DNA from: Metopolophium dirhodum
Lineage: Eukaryota > Arthropoda > Insecta > Hemiptera > Aphididae
Assembly (NCBI RefSeq): GCF_019925205.1
Contig: NC_083566.1
Span: 37,083,558-37,147,557 of the forward strand
Direction of reading: 5' to 3'
Length of the DNA stretch: 64,000 nucleotides
Of the stretch, positions 6,421 to 14,200 are shown one piece after another. Each line of letters opens with the position of its first letter. Positions within the stretch are counted from its first letter, which is position 1. The notes under the pieces were generated by a model, which was not told the origin of the DNA, did not search any database, and saw nothing but the letters and a program-made list of their open reading frames with translations. The position numbers and the translations under genes are program-made.

Positions 6421-8328
6421 ATGGATATTAAACAAATTCAAAAAGAATTAAAAAAAAAAATTAAAAAAAATGTTACATTTGAAGATCAAACACAAAACAA
6501 TTCCAAGGTAGGAAATAATTTAAAAAACACATCAGATGTAAAGATTCAGACAATAATTAATAAGAAAAAAAAATTACAAAATAGGTTTAAAGATGTATTA
6601 TTAAAACCTAATGAAAAAGAGACTGTTATTATAAAAAAAGATGATGAAGGTGAAGATGAAGATAATATTAAAAAAGAAAAAAAACAATTAAAATCTACAG
6701 ATGTAAATAAAATAATTAATCTTAAAAAAGATTTACAGGGTAGATTTAGAAATACAGTTGTAAAACAAAAACATGTAATTGAAGAACAACAAAAAAAGTT
6801 TGGACCAATAATAAACGCATTAACAAATGTTAATACAACAATGAATGCAGTTAAAGATGTTGCTATTAAAACTGAAGGAGACATTCAAAAATTAAATAAA
6901 CCCTATTATTATCAACCTAGAAATCCAGAATTAAAAAGATTAACAAGTTCAGAAGAGACTTTTGGAACTCCAAAATATTCTAGTCAAAAATCAACAAGTA
7001 ATTCTCCATTACCTAAAAATGTTATAAACTTAGGTGCTATTTCGACAAGATATTTACCAACTGTAAAAGATACTAATTCTTTTGGAATATATTATAATAA
7101 AGAAGATGATATTCATATGATTGGAAAAGATAAAATAAATTTTGAAAATGATAATATAATTTTAAATGGAAAAACATATACAGGAACTCTAGGTTTGTGG
7201 AGATTATTAACTCATGTAGATACTACCAATCCGAAATTTTATACAGATGATGATTTTAATATTTATAAAAATATATTAATTGAAACTAATTCTATATATC
7301 AAAACAATGATCCTTCAACGAAAAGAGCTAAATCAAGTCGTGGTGAAAAATATAATGATATGATTAAAAACATTTGGAGAGAAATGAATGGAATTAAAAC
7401 GAATGAAAATGATGAAGAAACTACGGATAATAAAAAGAAAGAAACTACTGATAATAAAAAAAATAATAAAAAAATTAATAAAAAGAAAGAAAATAATGAT
7501 GATAATGAAATTATGGAAAAGAAAGAAAATAATGAAATATTAGCTGAAGATAATCAAATAGGGGAGGGTTTAAAGAAATACACAGAAAATCATATTGAAT
7601 ATCGTTATATTAGTAATGTAAACCAAGTTATAGATAATTTACAGTTTATTTCTGCAGAGGAAAGAGCTGGAAATAATAATTTTAAAAACGAAAAACTTGG
7701 TATTCTTCATTTGTTTAAAATAATTATGGAAAACCATATTGATACTCCTGAAGGTATTGAATATTTACTAAAATATGTAACTTGTTTACCAAATGATGTG
7801 AAAAATATATCAAAAGAAAAAATAATTAAACGTATACATTATATATCAATTGAAGAAAGTACAGGAAATAATATTTACCATGATGAAAAACTTGATATTC
7901 TTAATATTTGTATTAGAGAAATGGAAAAATTAATTGATATACCTATTATTGGTGCAGATTATTTATCATCATATGTTTCATGTTTACCAAAGAAAATTAT
8001 TACAGGTTCAGGAGTTGTTAATTTTCTTTTGAATTGTTCAAGTTTACCTCAAATACATTGGCCTGGTTATAATTATTTAGGACCGGGAACAAAGTTAGAA
8101 AAAAATAAAAAACCTATAAACAAATTAGATGAAGCTGCGAGAGAACATGATTATTTTTATAAAGATAATAAAGATACTAAAACAAGACATATTGCTGATA
8201 AAATTTTAGAACAAAAAGCAATGGAAAGATTTTATGATCCTCATAGTTCTATAGGTGAAAAAACTGCAGCCATTTTTACAGCAAATGTAATGAATGTTAA
8301 AAGACGATTTGGAATGAATTTAATTTAA
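6421..8328 (+). CDS. Virion protein with C-terminal parvovirus-type phospholipase A2 domain (635 aa)
   Basis: The N-terminal third is Lys/Glu-rich, probably coiled or disordered, and carries a repeated I-I-N-x-K-K-x-L-Q-x-R-F motif (about residues 41-57 and 95-111). A central domain (about 200-325) with SFGIYYNKEDDIHMIGKD and GTLGLWRLLTHVD is one I recall from many invertebrate Polinton proteins, function unknown. An acidic/lysine-rich low-complexity linker follows. Then come two copies of a module of roughly 60-70 residues (YIS.EE..GNN...EKL.IL...CLP at about 405-460 and 470-525). At 527-531 is ITGSG, which fits an adenain cleavage consensus. The C terminus is a VP1-type PLA2: YLGPG calcium loop at 552-556, HDYFY at 576-580 (H576, D577), then a TRHIADKIL helix with the expected second Asp. 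Likely role: membrane breach during entry. It is followed after 21 bases by the small hydrophobic peptide gene. Confidence 0.85.
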   Translation: MDIKQIQKELKKKIKKNVTFEDQTQNNSKVGNNLKNTSDVKIQTIINKKKKLQNRFKDVLLKPNEKETVIIKKDDEGEDEDNIKKEKKQLKSTDVNKIINLKKDLQGRFRNTVVKQKHVIEEQQKKFGPIINALTNVNTTMNAVKDVAIKTEGDIQKLNKPYYYQPRNPELKRLTSSEETFGTPKYSSQKSTSNSPLPKNVINLGAISTRYLPTVKDTNSFGIYYNKEDDIHMIGKDKINFENDNIILNGKTYTGTLGLWRLLTHVDTTNPKFYTDDDFNIYKNILIETNSIYQNNDPSTKRAKSSRGEKYNDMIKNIWREMNGIKTNENDEETTDNKKKETTDNKKNNKKINKKKENNDDNEIMEKKENNEILAEDNQIGEGLKKYTENHIEYRYISNVNQVIDNLQFISAEERAGNNNFKNEKLGILHLFKIIMENHIDTPEGIEYLLKYVTCLPNDVKNISKEKIIKRIHYISIEESTGNNIYHDEKLDILNICIREMEKLIDIPIIGADYLSSYVSCLPKKIITGSGVVNFLLNCSSLPQIHWPGYNYLGPGTKLEKNKKPINKLDEAAREHDYFYKDNKDTKTRHIADKILEQKAMERFYDPHSSIGEKTAAIFTANVMNVKRRFGMNLI

Positions 8329-8349
8329 TTTATTTTTTTGTATTATAAA

Positions 8350-8775
8350 ATGAATCTAAATTTAAATAAAAAACAATTTAATAAAATATTGGAAGCTCAT
8401 AAAAATAATAAAGATGTATCAATTCTAATTGAAAATAATCAAATTGATAGTGGAAAACATAAATTTATTCTTGAGCCAGAACAAATAAGAAAATTAAAAA
8501 ACGCTAAAAAAAATAATACCAGATCAAGATTAGAACTTAAACATATTCAAATTAAAAAAGGTGGATTTTTACCAATAGCTATTGCTGTGATTGAAGGCGT
8601 AAGTGCTTTGGCTGCAGGTGCAAGTGCAGTTTATACAGCAATAACTGATGCTAAACATAAAAAAAAATTGGAAGAAGAAACAATTCGACATAATAAAGAG
8701 ATGGAAAAAATTAGATCACAAGGTTCTGGTTTGAAAAAAAAAAAAAAAATATTGAAAAAAAAATTAAAAAAATGA
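8350..8775 (+). CDS. Small basic virion peptide with hydrophobic glycine/alanine-rich segment (141 aa)
   Basis: I place the start at the ATG at 8350, right after TTTTGTATTATAAA; an upstream in-frame TTG is unlikely in a eukaryotic virus. Residues about 1-68 are polar and basic. KKGGFLPIAIAVIEGVSALA (69-88), with its GASAVYTAI continuation, is a hydrophobic glycine/alanine-rich stretch that could insert in a membrane. A charged helix and a Lys-rich tail follow. The layout resembles the small membrane-active or core peptides (melittin-like, adenovirus pX/pVI-like) reported in adintoviruses. The GG before FLP looks like a possible protease site, though it lacks the ideal P4 residue. The gene overlaps the protease gene by 4 bases (ATGA). 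Confidence 0.65.
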   Translation: MNLNLNKKQFNKILEAHKNNKDVSILIENNQIDSGKHKFILEPEQIRKLKNAKKNNTRSRLELKHIQIKKGGFLPIAIAVIEGVSALAAGASAVYTAITDAKHKKKLEEETIRHNKEMEKIRSQGSGLKKKKKILKKKLKK

Positions 8776-9227
8776 ATAAATTTGAAATAAAAACATTTAG
8801 AAATAATATTGAAAATTTTGAAGGTATTTATACACGGTTTTGGATTAAAGAAAATAATATAAAAATTGACCCATTGAGTAATATAGATATAAATTACTTT
8901 GGAAATAAAATAAAAAATTATAGAGGATGTTTTATGTTAAATGAATTACCTACAACACCATGGGAAAATGAATGTGGAGTATTTAATTTAAATGATTCTA
9001 CTCAAAATGGTTCTCATTGGGTTGCATGGAAAAAAATAAACAATACATTTAAAATATATTTTGACCCATTTGGTCATATAGTTGGTGAGCCACCAAAAGA
9101 ATTTTTAAAATATTTGGGTAAAGATAATCTTTTTTGTACTGTTTCCCAATTTCAATACTATAATGATCCACCTATATGTGGTCATTTATGTTTAGAATTT
9201 ATTGAAAATTATAAAAAATTTATTTAA
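8772..9227 (+). CDS. PRO: Adenain-like cysteine protease (151 aa)
   Basis: Maturation protease that would cleave virion precursors. The catalytic residues line up with adenovirus protease: H82 in GSHWVAW, D98 in YFDPFG, Q128 in FQYYND (eight residues before the Cys) and C136 in ICGHLCLEF, followed by C140. NECGVFNLND (67-76) precedes the His strand, as in the C5/Ulp1-type fold. The length is short but complete for Polintons (adenain is about 200). The start overlaps the preceding stop as ATGA, suggesting coupled expression or a nested transcript. The likely in-element target is ITGSG in the 635-aa protein. A hairpin follows 11 bases after the stop. Confidence 0.93.
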   Translation: MNKFEIKTFRNNIENFEGIYTRFWIKENNIKIDPLSNIDINYFGNKIKNYRGCFMLNELPTTPWENECGVFNLNDSTQNGSHWVAWKKINNTFKIYFDPFGHIVGEPPKEFLKYLGKDNLFCTVSQFQYYNDPPICGHLCLEFIENYKKFI

Positions 9228-9238
9228 ATATCATAATT

Positions 9239-9268
9239 TTTTTTAATAGAAATATTTCTATTAAAAAA
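9239..9268 (+). terminator. Perfect 30-bp palindrome, 3'-end signal of the morphogenesis cluster
   Basis: TTTTTTAATAGAAATATTTC and its continuation form a perfect palindrome (14-bp stem, TA at the centre) 11 bases after the protease stop. It shares the TTTTTTAATAGAA arm with the hairpin at 10530. No comparable hairpin follows the ATPase, PLA2 or peptide genes, so this may end a common transcript. Confidence 0.55.
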
Positions 9269-9278
9269 TAACGAGTTA

Positions 9279-9395
9279 ACGAGTCGTTTTTTTTACGTTA
9301 ACGAGTCGTTTTTTTATGTTAACGAGTCGTTTTTTTTACGTTTACGAGTCGTTTTTTTACGTTAACGAGTCGTTTTTTTTACGTTAACGAGTCGT
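9279..9395. repeat. Iteron-like array: six ACGAGTCGT copies at 21-22 bp spacing
   Basis: ACGAGTCGT occurs at 9279, 9301, 9322, 9344, 9365 and 9387, separated by T-tracts plus ACGTTA/ATGTTA. The spacing alternates 22, 21, 22, 21, 22, about two helical turns. The core is an odd-centred palindrome. The array sits right after the last conserved viral gene and could be a terminal-repeat component, a replication/integration signal, or a plain minisatellite. Confidence 0.8.
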
Positions 9396-9620
9396 TGATG
9401 TACTCATATGTATGTTTTAATAATTCGATGTTAAAAAAAAATATATTTATATTATAATGAAATTAAACTTTCACTAAACAAACTACGTAAATTAATACAA
9501 GAGGAATTACATGATTCGAATAATAATAATTAAAGTGTAATGACCTAGTTTTAATAATAATATGTAACTCGACTGATTATTTTTTAACATCCTGTTGTGG
9601 AATGTTATCAGCTGACTACT

Positions 9621-9672
9621 ATACAATGTGAAGTATACAGTGTGATGTATACAGTGTGAAGTATACAGCGTG
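9621..9672. repeat. 14-bp tandem repeat (GTATACAGTGTGAA), about 3.5 copies
   Basis: The unit GTATACAGTGTGAA/T is repeated with one or two substitutions. The surrounding 9,400-9,720 holds no gene I can support; it is A+T-rich and without the hairpin or promoter motifs of the viral block. Confidence 0.7.
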
Positions 9673-9728
9673 GTATAATTATACTAGTTTAATTTTATTT
9701 AAATAGTGTTACATAGTATACATTACAT

Positions 9729-10064
9729 GCCTAAGCATTGTGGCGCGGTGGGTTAAGGCGTGTGTTTTGAGACTGAACATATTAGGTTCGAATCTGACTG
9801 CAGCAGATTTGTTCCTACTGTGTTTGTTCTCGTAGTAGGATTTGAAATTAGGTGGGGGGCATTATAAAGCCGGCAATTGTAGCGCTTCGGGCGATTGGTG
9901 ATTTACATGCGAATGTAGGTTGTCACGTGGTGCGGCCTACGTTGTCACCTTGATTTGTATCTACCTCAGTCTTGATCCAAGGCTGACGTATATAATGTCC
10001 ACCTCTGACTTTAAATTCTACAAATAAATACCTGTCTAACCCACCACGTCACAGTGCTTAGGTA
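9729..10064 (+). mobile_element. tRNA-like SINE or foldback element with about 26-bp terminal inverted repeats
   Basis: The left end CCTAAGCATTGTGGCGCGGTGGGTTA (9729-9754) matches the reverse complement of 10039-10064 with three differences. GTGGCGCGGTGGGTTAAGGC resembles a pol III A box, and GGTTCGAATC (9786-9795) is a good B box at tRNA-like distance, so the head looks tRNA-derived. The body is GC-richer than its surroundings. An ordinary SINE would not carry its head inverted at the other end, so this is either two SINE heads in opposite orientation or a non-autonomous element that captured one. No clear target-site duplication. Confidence 0.55.
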
Positions 10065-10069
10065 AAAAA

Positions 10070-10177
10070 AAATATCTCTGTTGTACAGACAACCAGTTAA
10101 AAAAATAAAAAATAAAAAAATAAAAAAAAAAGTGAGAGGTGGCCACCATTCTGGATGTCTGTACAACACAGATATTT
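10070..10177. repeat. Inverted repeat, 21-bp arms, A-rich centre
   Basis: AATATCTCTGTTGTACAGACA (10070-10090) pairs with 10157-10177 with one mismatch. The centre includes an A/AAT-rich tract and a GGTGGCCACC palindrome. It directly abuts the tRNA-like element, suggesting nested insertion of a small MITE. Confidence 0.6.
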
Positions 10178-10488
10178 TGCAAATTTTTTGCATTTTTTTA
10201 TTAATAATGAGTTCGTATAATTATACAAAGTTAAATATTACAAGTCCTATATTTCATTTAATATTTTATAAAATCAAGGCGGATCAACACAGATATGTTT
10301 TATATGCTTATCTACACTACATATTAAAAGTTTACCCCCCGCTTCATATTTTTCATTTAAGTATAACTCCGTTGCTATTTATGTTGGAATGTTTATTTTT
10401 ACATCAAACCTTTTTGTTTTTAATTCTTTATAAGTCTCCCTCATAGTATCATAGTGTAAAATCGTTTTCAAAGATTTTTGGATTTTAA

Positions 10489-10517
10489 TAACGCGCACCC
10501 TATTCGGGTGCGCGTTA
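10489..10517. repeat. GC-rich perfect hairpin, 12-bp stem, 5-nt loop
   Basis: TAACGCGCACCC (10489-10500) pairs perfectly with 10506-10517 around TATTC. It is strikingly GC-rich in a region of more than 75 percent A+T and lies 12 bases before the A+T-rich hairpin at 10530. A role as terminator or protein site is possible but unproven. The stretch 10,180-10,488 holds no intact gene. Confidence 0.6.
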
Positions 10518-10529
10518 AATATCAAATAT

Positions 10530-10558
10530 TTTTTTAATAGAACAATTCTATTAAAAAA
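10530..10558 (-). terminator. Hairpin 3'-end signal of the 143-aa paralogue
   Basis: A perfect 13-bp stem (TTTTTTAATAGAA at 10530-10542, complement at 10546-10558) with a 3-nt loop (CAA) starts 17 bases beyond the stop codon of the gene at 10576. The same arm occurs after the protease, tying this region to the viral element. Confidence 0.55.
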
Positions 10559-10575
10559 TTTAATTAATTATATTA

Positions 10576-11007
10576 TTATATTCTAAGCATTTTGTGATCG
10601 GAATCTGTACCTCCCATGCTAAGACAACATATTTTAATATTTCCGAAATTTTGAACAACACAAATATCATGGAGATATTTGAAAAAATAAGTACCGGTTG
10701 TATTTATTAAATCATTAGCTATTTTACAAATTTCAAGCCATGTTGGCGATTCTAGTATTTTAGAAGCATAAGGTTTTCCATTTCCAGAAATATTGTGTCC
10801 ATGATCGACAATTAAAATATTTCCTTTAATTGGAATTTTATTTAGATTATATTTCATAATTTTAATTTTAATATTTTTATTATTAGTATTATAGTATTCA
10901 TATTTACAAAACTTAACAAAGATTTCATTATTTAATATTGAGTTTTCTATTTCGTTTTGCATTTCATTTTTTCGTAATTTATTAAAATCATTGATAGTTG
11001 TTTCCAT
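10576..11007 (-). CDS. Truncated paralogue of the zinc-finger protein, no finger (143 aa)
   Basis: Residues about 45-131 repeat the C-terminal domain of the 993-1607 protein: YNLNKIPIKGNILI, GNGKPYASKILESPTWLEIC, IANDLI, GNIKICCLSMG. The zinc-finger part is absent; the N terminus is a short charged segment. After SMG the frame runs on for 12 residues (GTDSDHKMLRI) where the longer gene stops at SMGS, so the tail probably results from loss of the original stop. The start lies near a TATAATAAATAATAAA motif and a hairpin follows the stop. It is a duplicated accessory gene, perhaps decaying. Confidence 0.7.
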   Translation of the reverse strand: METTINDFNKLRKNEMQNEIENSILNNEIFVKFCKYEYYNTNNKNIKIKIMKYNLNKIPIKGNILIVDHGHNISGNGKPYASKILESPTWLEICKIANDLINTTGTYFFKYLHDICVVQNFGNIKICCLSMGGTDSDHKMLRI

Positions 11008-11073
11008 TATTTTATTATTTATTATATTTTTAATTTTTAAATTAATTTTTTCAATTTCTTTTTAATACATTTT

Positions 11074-11200
11074 TGCATTTAGATTTTTATTTTTAATAGA
11101 ACAATTATATTAAAAAATATTTTAATTATTATTGTATTTAGATTTTTATTTTTAATAATTAAGTTTTGTGGAAAATATTTTAATTATTATTGTATTTCGA
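11074..11200. repeat. 58-59 bp tandem repeat, about 2.2 copies, with an orphan viral-type hairpin
   Basis: TGCATTTAGATTTTTATTTT starts at 11074; the unit returns at 11133 (TGTATTTAGA) and partly at 11191 (TGTATTTCGA). The first unit contains a 12-bp hairpin with one mismatch (11090-11101 with 11105-11116, loop CAA) nearly identical to the one at 10530. No gene ends beside it on the right, so it may mark the 3' end of a lost minus-strand viral gene. Viral character fades after about 11,210. Confidence 0.6.
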
Positions 11201-11209
11201 TTTTCTGAT

Positions 11210-14200
11210 CTTTTTATACATTGTTTTCTTTGTGATCTTTTATTGATATAATATGGACTGTGCCAGGACTGGTACATATATACTACTTGTACACTTTTAC
11301 GTATTATAGATCCATGTTTTTCTAAATTCGCGTATCCAGTGAAGTAGCGAATCCCAAAGGCCAGTATAAATTGACAAAATTATGTAATTTTGTCAAGCCA
11401 ATTTGAAAGATTTGTTAGTTTTAGAAAGAACGGAACAAAAGTTATATGTACAAACAAATACATTTTCAATTTTTAAAAGGAAATAAGAAATATTTTTTTG
11501 ATTATATTATCGAAACAATTATTTGATTAGTTGTGAAAATAAATTAATGAAAACCGTAAAGTACAGCCAGTGCTTGAATTGGAAAAATGTAGTTGAAAAA
11601 CGCAAACATGAAGTCACGGGTTTCTTTCCTATAAAGACTCATGGATCGGTGTGTCATATTTTAGTAAAAATCGAAGGGGTGAAATGATAAATTTAAAAAA
11701 AAATCAGAAAACCTACCCTCACGTTTCAAGCACTGGATACAAACTATGTTATATAGTGACTAACTTTCAAAATAAATAACTGAATGTCAGTGTATTCGTG
11801 TTTTGAACTTTTGAACGGTTAGATAGGTTAAATGGAAAAATGTATACGCGTTTTGAAAATATACACCCGATAATGTTGTATTATTTAAAAATTGAGAATG
11901 ACGAATATGAAAGTGTGTTGGGTTTGACATGTGAGTGTGTATGATAAATAGGCAATGGGTGGGCGCAGTTGGAATATATCACAATCTACATGGTAAAAAT
12001 TCTCCCAGGATAATAATATCGTCTTTTATTTTACAATATTCACGTATATCTACTGTGTTGAATTTGTTCGAAACCCTACACCAACTATGTGATACATTTT
12101 AACAAACCCGAAATATAACGGATAGCGTAAAGAAATAAGAAAAATAATATCACAATAGTATACGGGTGATTCATTATTTTGATTCATCTAGCATTATAAT
12201 TTTTTCGACCCCGTTGTGCCATTTTATAATTTTTTTATAATTATAATTCATTTATGAATTTATGATTTTTTAATTTTTATATATTATGCTTGAAGACCAT
12301 ATTTTCATATACTTGTTTTTTTTATAATGCCTAATTGTTTTTATATTTTGATTACAGGAGCGCTTTATAAAATTCTTTTTTCAAATTATAACCGCCAAAA
12401 AAGCAGATTTTAGATAATTTTTTTCGAAAATGTTCATCGAAGTATCTAAAGTGAGTATCTGACAATTATATCTGATCCTTATTTAAGAATTTAATAAACA
12501 GTAAAAAAATGGGAGTTCGCATGATTGATGATTAACCAAATAATAGAAAAGAATAAATGCTAATGAAAAAAAAAAAACTATTTGGATGTCATAATTATTT
12601 TGGCTAGAAGAAGCAAAATGTTCCCAAAAAAAGGAAAAAACGGCGACTTTACCTCATAAGTCATAATATTAGGTACAATAACGTTTTAGTTTTTTTCAAA
12701 TCACGATTATGAAGAAAAGTTATTATTATTATTATTATTTTATAATTAGTAATTTATAAATTATTGTTAAACTTTCATGCATTCATTTTTATAAGTTTTA
12801 TTGAAACAAATTACAGTCAAATTATCTTAAATTTATAATACGAATATTCGGCACTTCTAATCTTTAACTGTGGTATTCTCAAATCCATGAAAAACTTTTT
12901 TCTTTTCCATTTAGTAATTACTAAAACATAATTAACAGTTTAGTAGATATTGAAAAGTGACGACTTGTAATTTACCTACTTTGAATTGGTTTATAGATGT
13001 TTTTAACTGAAAAATGTTCAGAAAATTGCAAAAAAAAATCACCTATACCGAACACTGTAAAAAGCGGTAATTCTCTTAAATTTACATTGTCAGAAAGTCA
13101 TATCACTCATATATGACTTTAGTAGCAGTCCAAAATATTGTGGTATTATCAATAATTCTCTCTAAAACTTGAGCCTAGTTTCCATAAATTATTTTATTAT
13201 TGTTATATTCATAGGAGTCTCTAAAGGACTCGTCCTGTACTGTAAATTTTTTTTTAAAAAATAAGTAAAAATAATGTTATCTGGAATATTGTGCGCCAAA
13301 AACAAGTAGGTACTTTGAATAATGCAATTTCAAATAAACCTAAAATATAATATTTAAATTTCCTATTCCTATTTTCAATTTTGTTAAATCAATATAGGAA
13401 GTATTTGAATACGTATATACAAATGCAAAATCACTCTATAAAATCCATTTCAAATGCAGACAAAACCGCTTCAATTATTTTATTTATTAAGTGCTAAAAA
13501 ATAATAATAACTATTGGATGCCATTTAATAAAATGTATATGGATGCGTGACTGAGGTATATTATATTATAAACAAATTAGCTGACCCATTTAGAAAAAAA
13601 TACACTTTTTAAAATGTTTGTATGATAATGAAATATAATGTATACGTACATAAATCGAATTTATGATAAACGGATAGCTAAAAAGAACTGACCAGCGTTG
13701 TATAGTTGTGTGTAATATTCTTGATTGTTTAATACATAAATTGGTAGATAATAAGTGAATGATTAATAATTATATTTTTCGAATGGGTCGATTTTTACTT
13801 CATTATGATGTTTGTTATTTGATTAACCTACAATATTTGTGAAAACGTTGATTTTTCAATAATGTAAACATTTACACAGTTTTTTGAACCCCTGTTTTTT
13901 CAATCCCTAACCTAACGGATGAATGGTTTATGTGTCGTATACTCAAATGAGAAATGTATTGAATAATTAAAAAATTGAAACTATCATCGCTCGAGAAACA
14001 ATCAACATTTTTCAATTATATAACAGCTGTAGTTATTATGTATCATTAATATGTCCACGAAATTCGAAAATTCGAAAATATTCAATCTCTAGGATAAATA
14101 GAAACTTTTAAAGTAATGTATAAAGTTTTCCTTTCAGGCAGGTATCGAACAAGAGTGTTTCGTATGATCGTGGTTTTTGGTAGTTTTTCTTTCTGGTAAA

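Larger units (their letters stand above)
1..11200. mobile_element. Endogenous Polinton/Maverick (adintovirus-like) element, right part; left end outside window
   Basis: The block carries the hallmark set of a Polinton/adintovirus: probable DNA polymerase B (N-terminal part), rve-type integrase, FtsK/HerA-like packaging ATPase, adenain-like cysteine protease, double jelly-roll capsid protein, a PLA2-domain virion protein and a small glycine/alanine-rich hydrophobic virion peptide. Genes are tightly packed, intronless, A+T-rich and on both strands, with common hairpins at gene ends. The polymerase gene leaves the window at base 1, so the left terminus is not seen. The right terminus is uncertain. 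The conserved gene block ends at the hairpin at 9,239-9,268, but a degenerate paralogue with its own hairpin at 10,530-11,007 suggests viral sequence continues to about 11.1-11.2 kb. I could not find terminal inverted repeats or a target-site duplication, because the other end is missing. Confidence 0.85.

Noticed and set aside
6546..6884. 112-codon minus-strand frame inside the PLA2-domain gene
   Set aside because: It is the antisense of a Lys/Glu-rich region, giving Phe/Leu/Ser-rich noise; the plus-strand gene is far better supported.
9279..9395. CRISPR array
   Set aside because: Repeats are 9 bp with near-identical T-rich spacers in a eukaryotic context; not a CRISPR.
9733..9810. Genuine tRNA gene
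   Set aside because: A and B boxes are present but the cloverleaf does not close and the acceptor stem is not seen; a SINE head explains it better.
10081..10446. 121-codon plus-strand frame over the inverted repeat
   Set aside because: It begins inside the repeat arm and runs through A-rich and random sequence with no motif; the antisense strand looks more coding-like.
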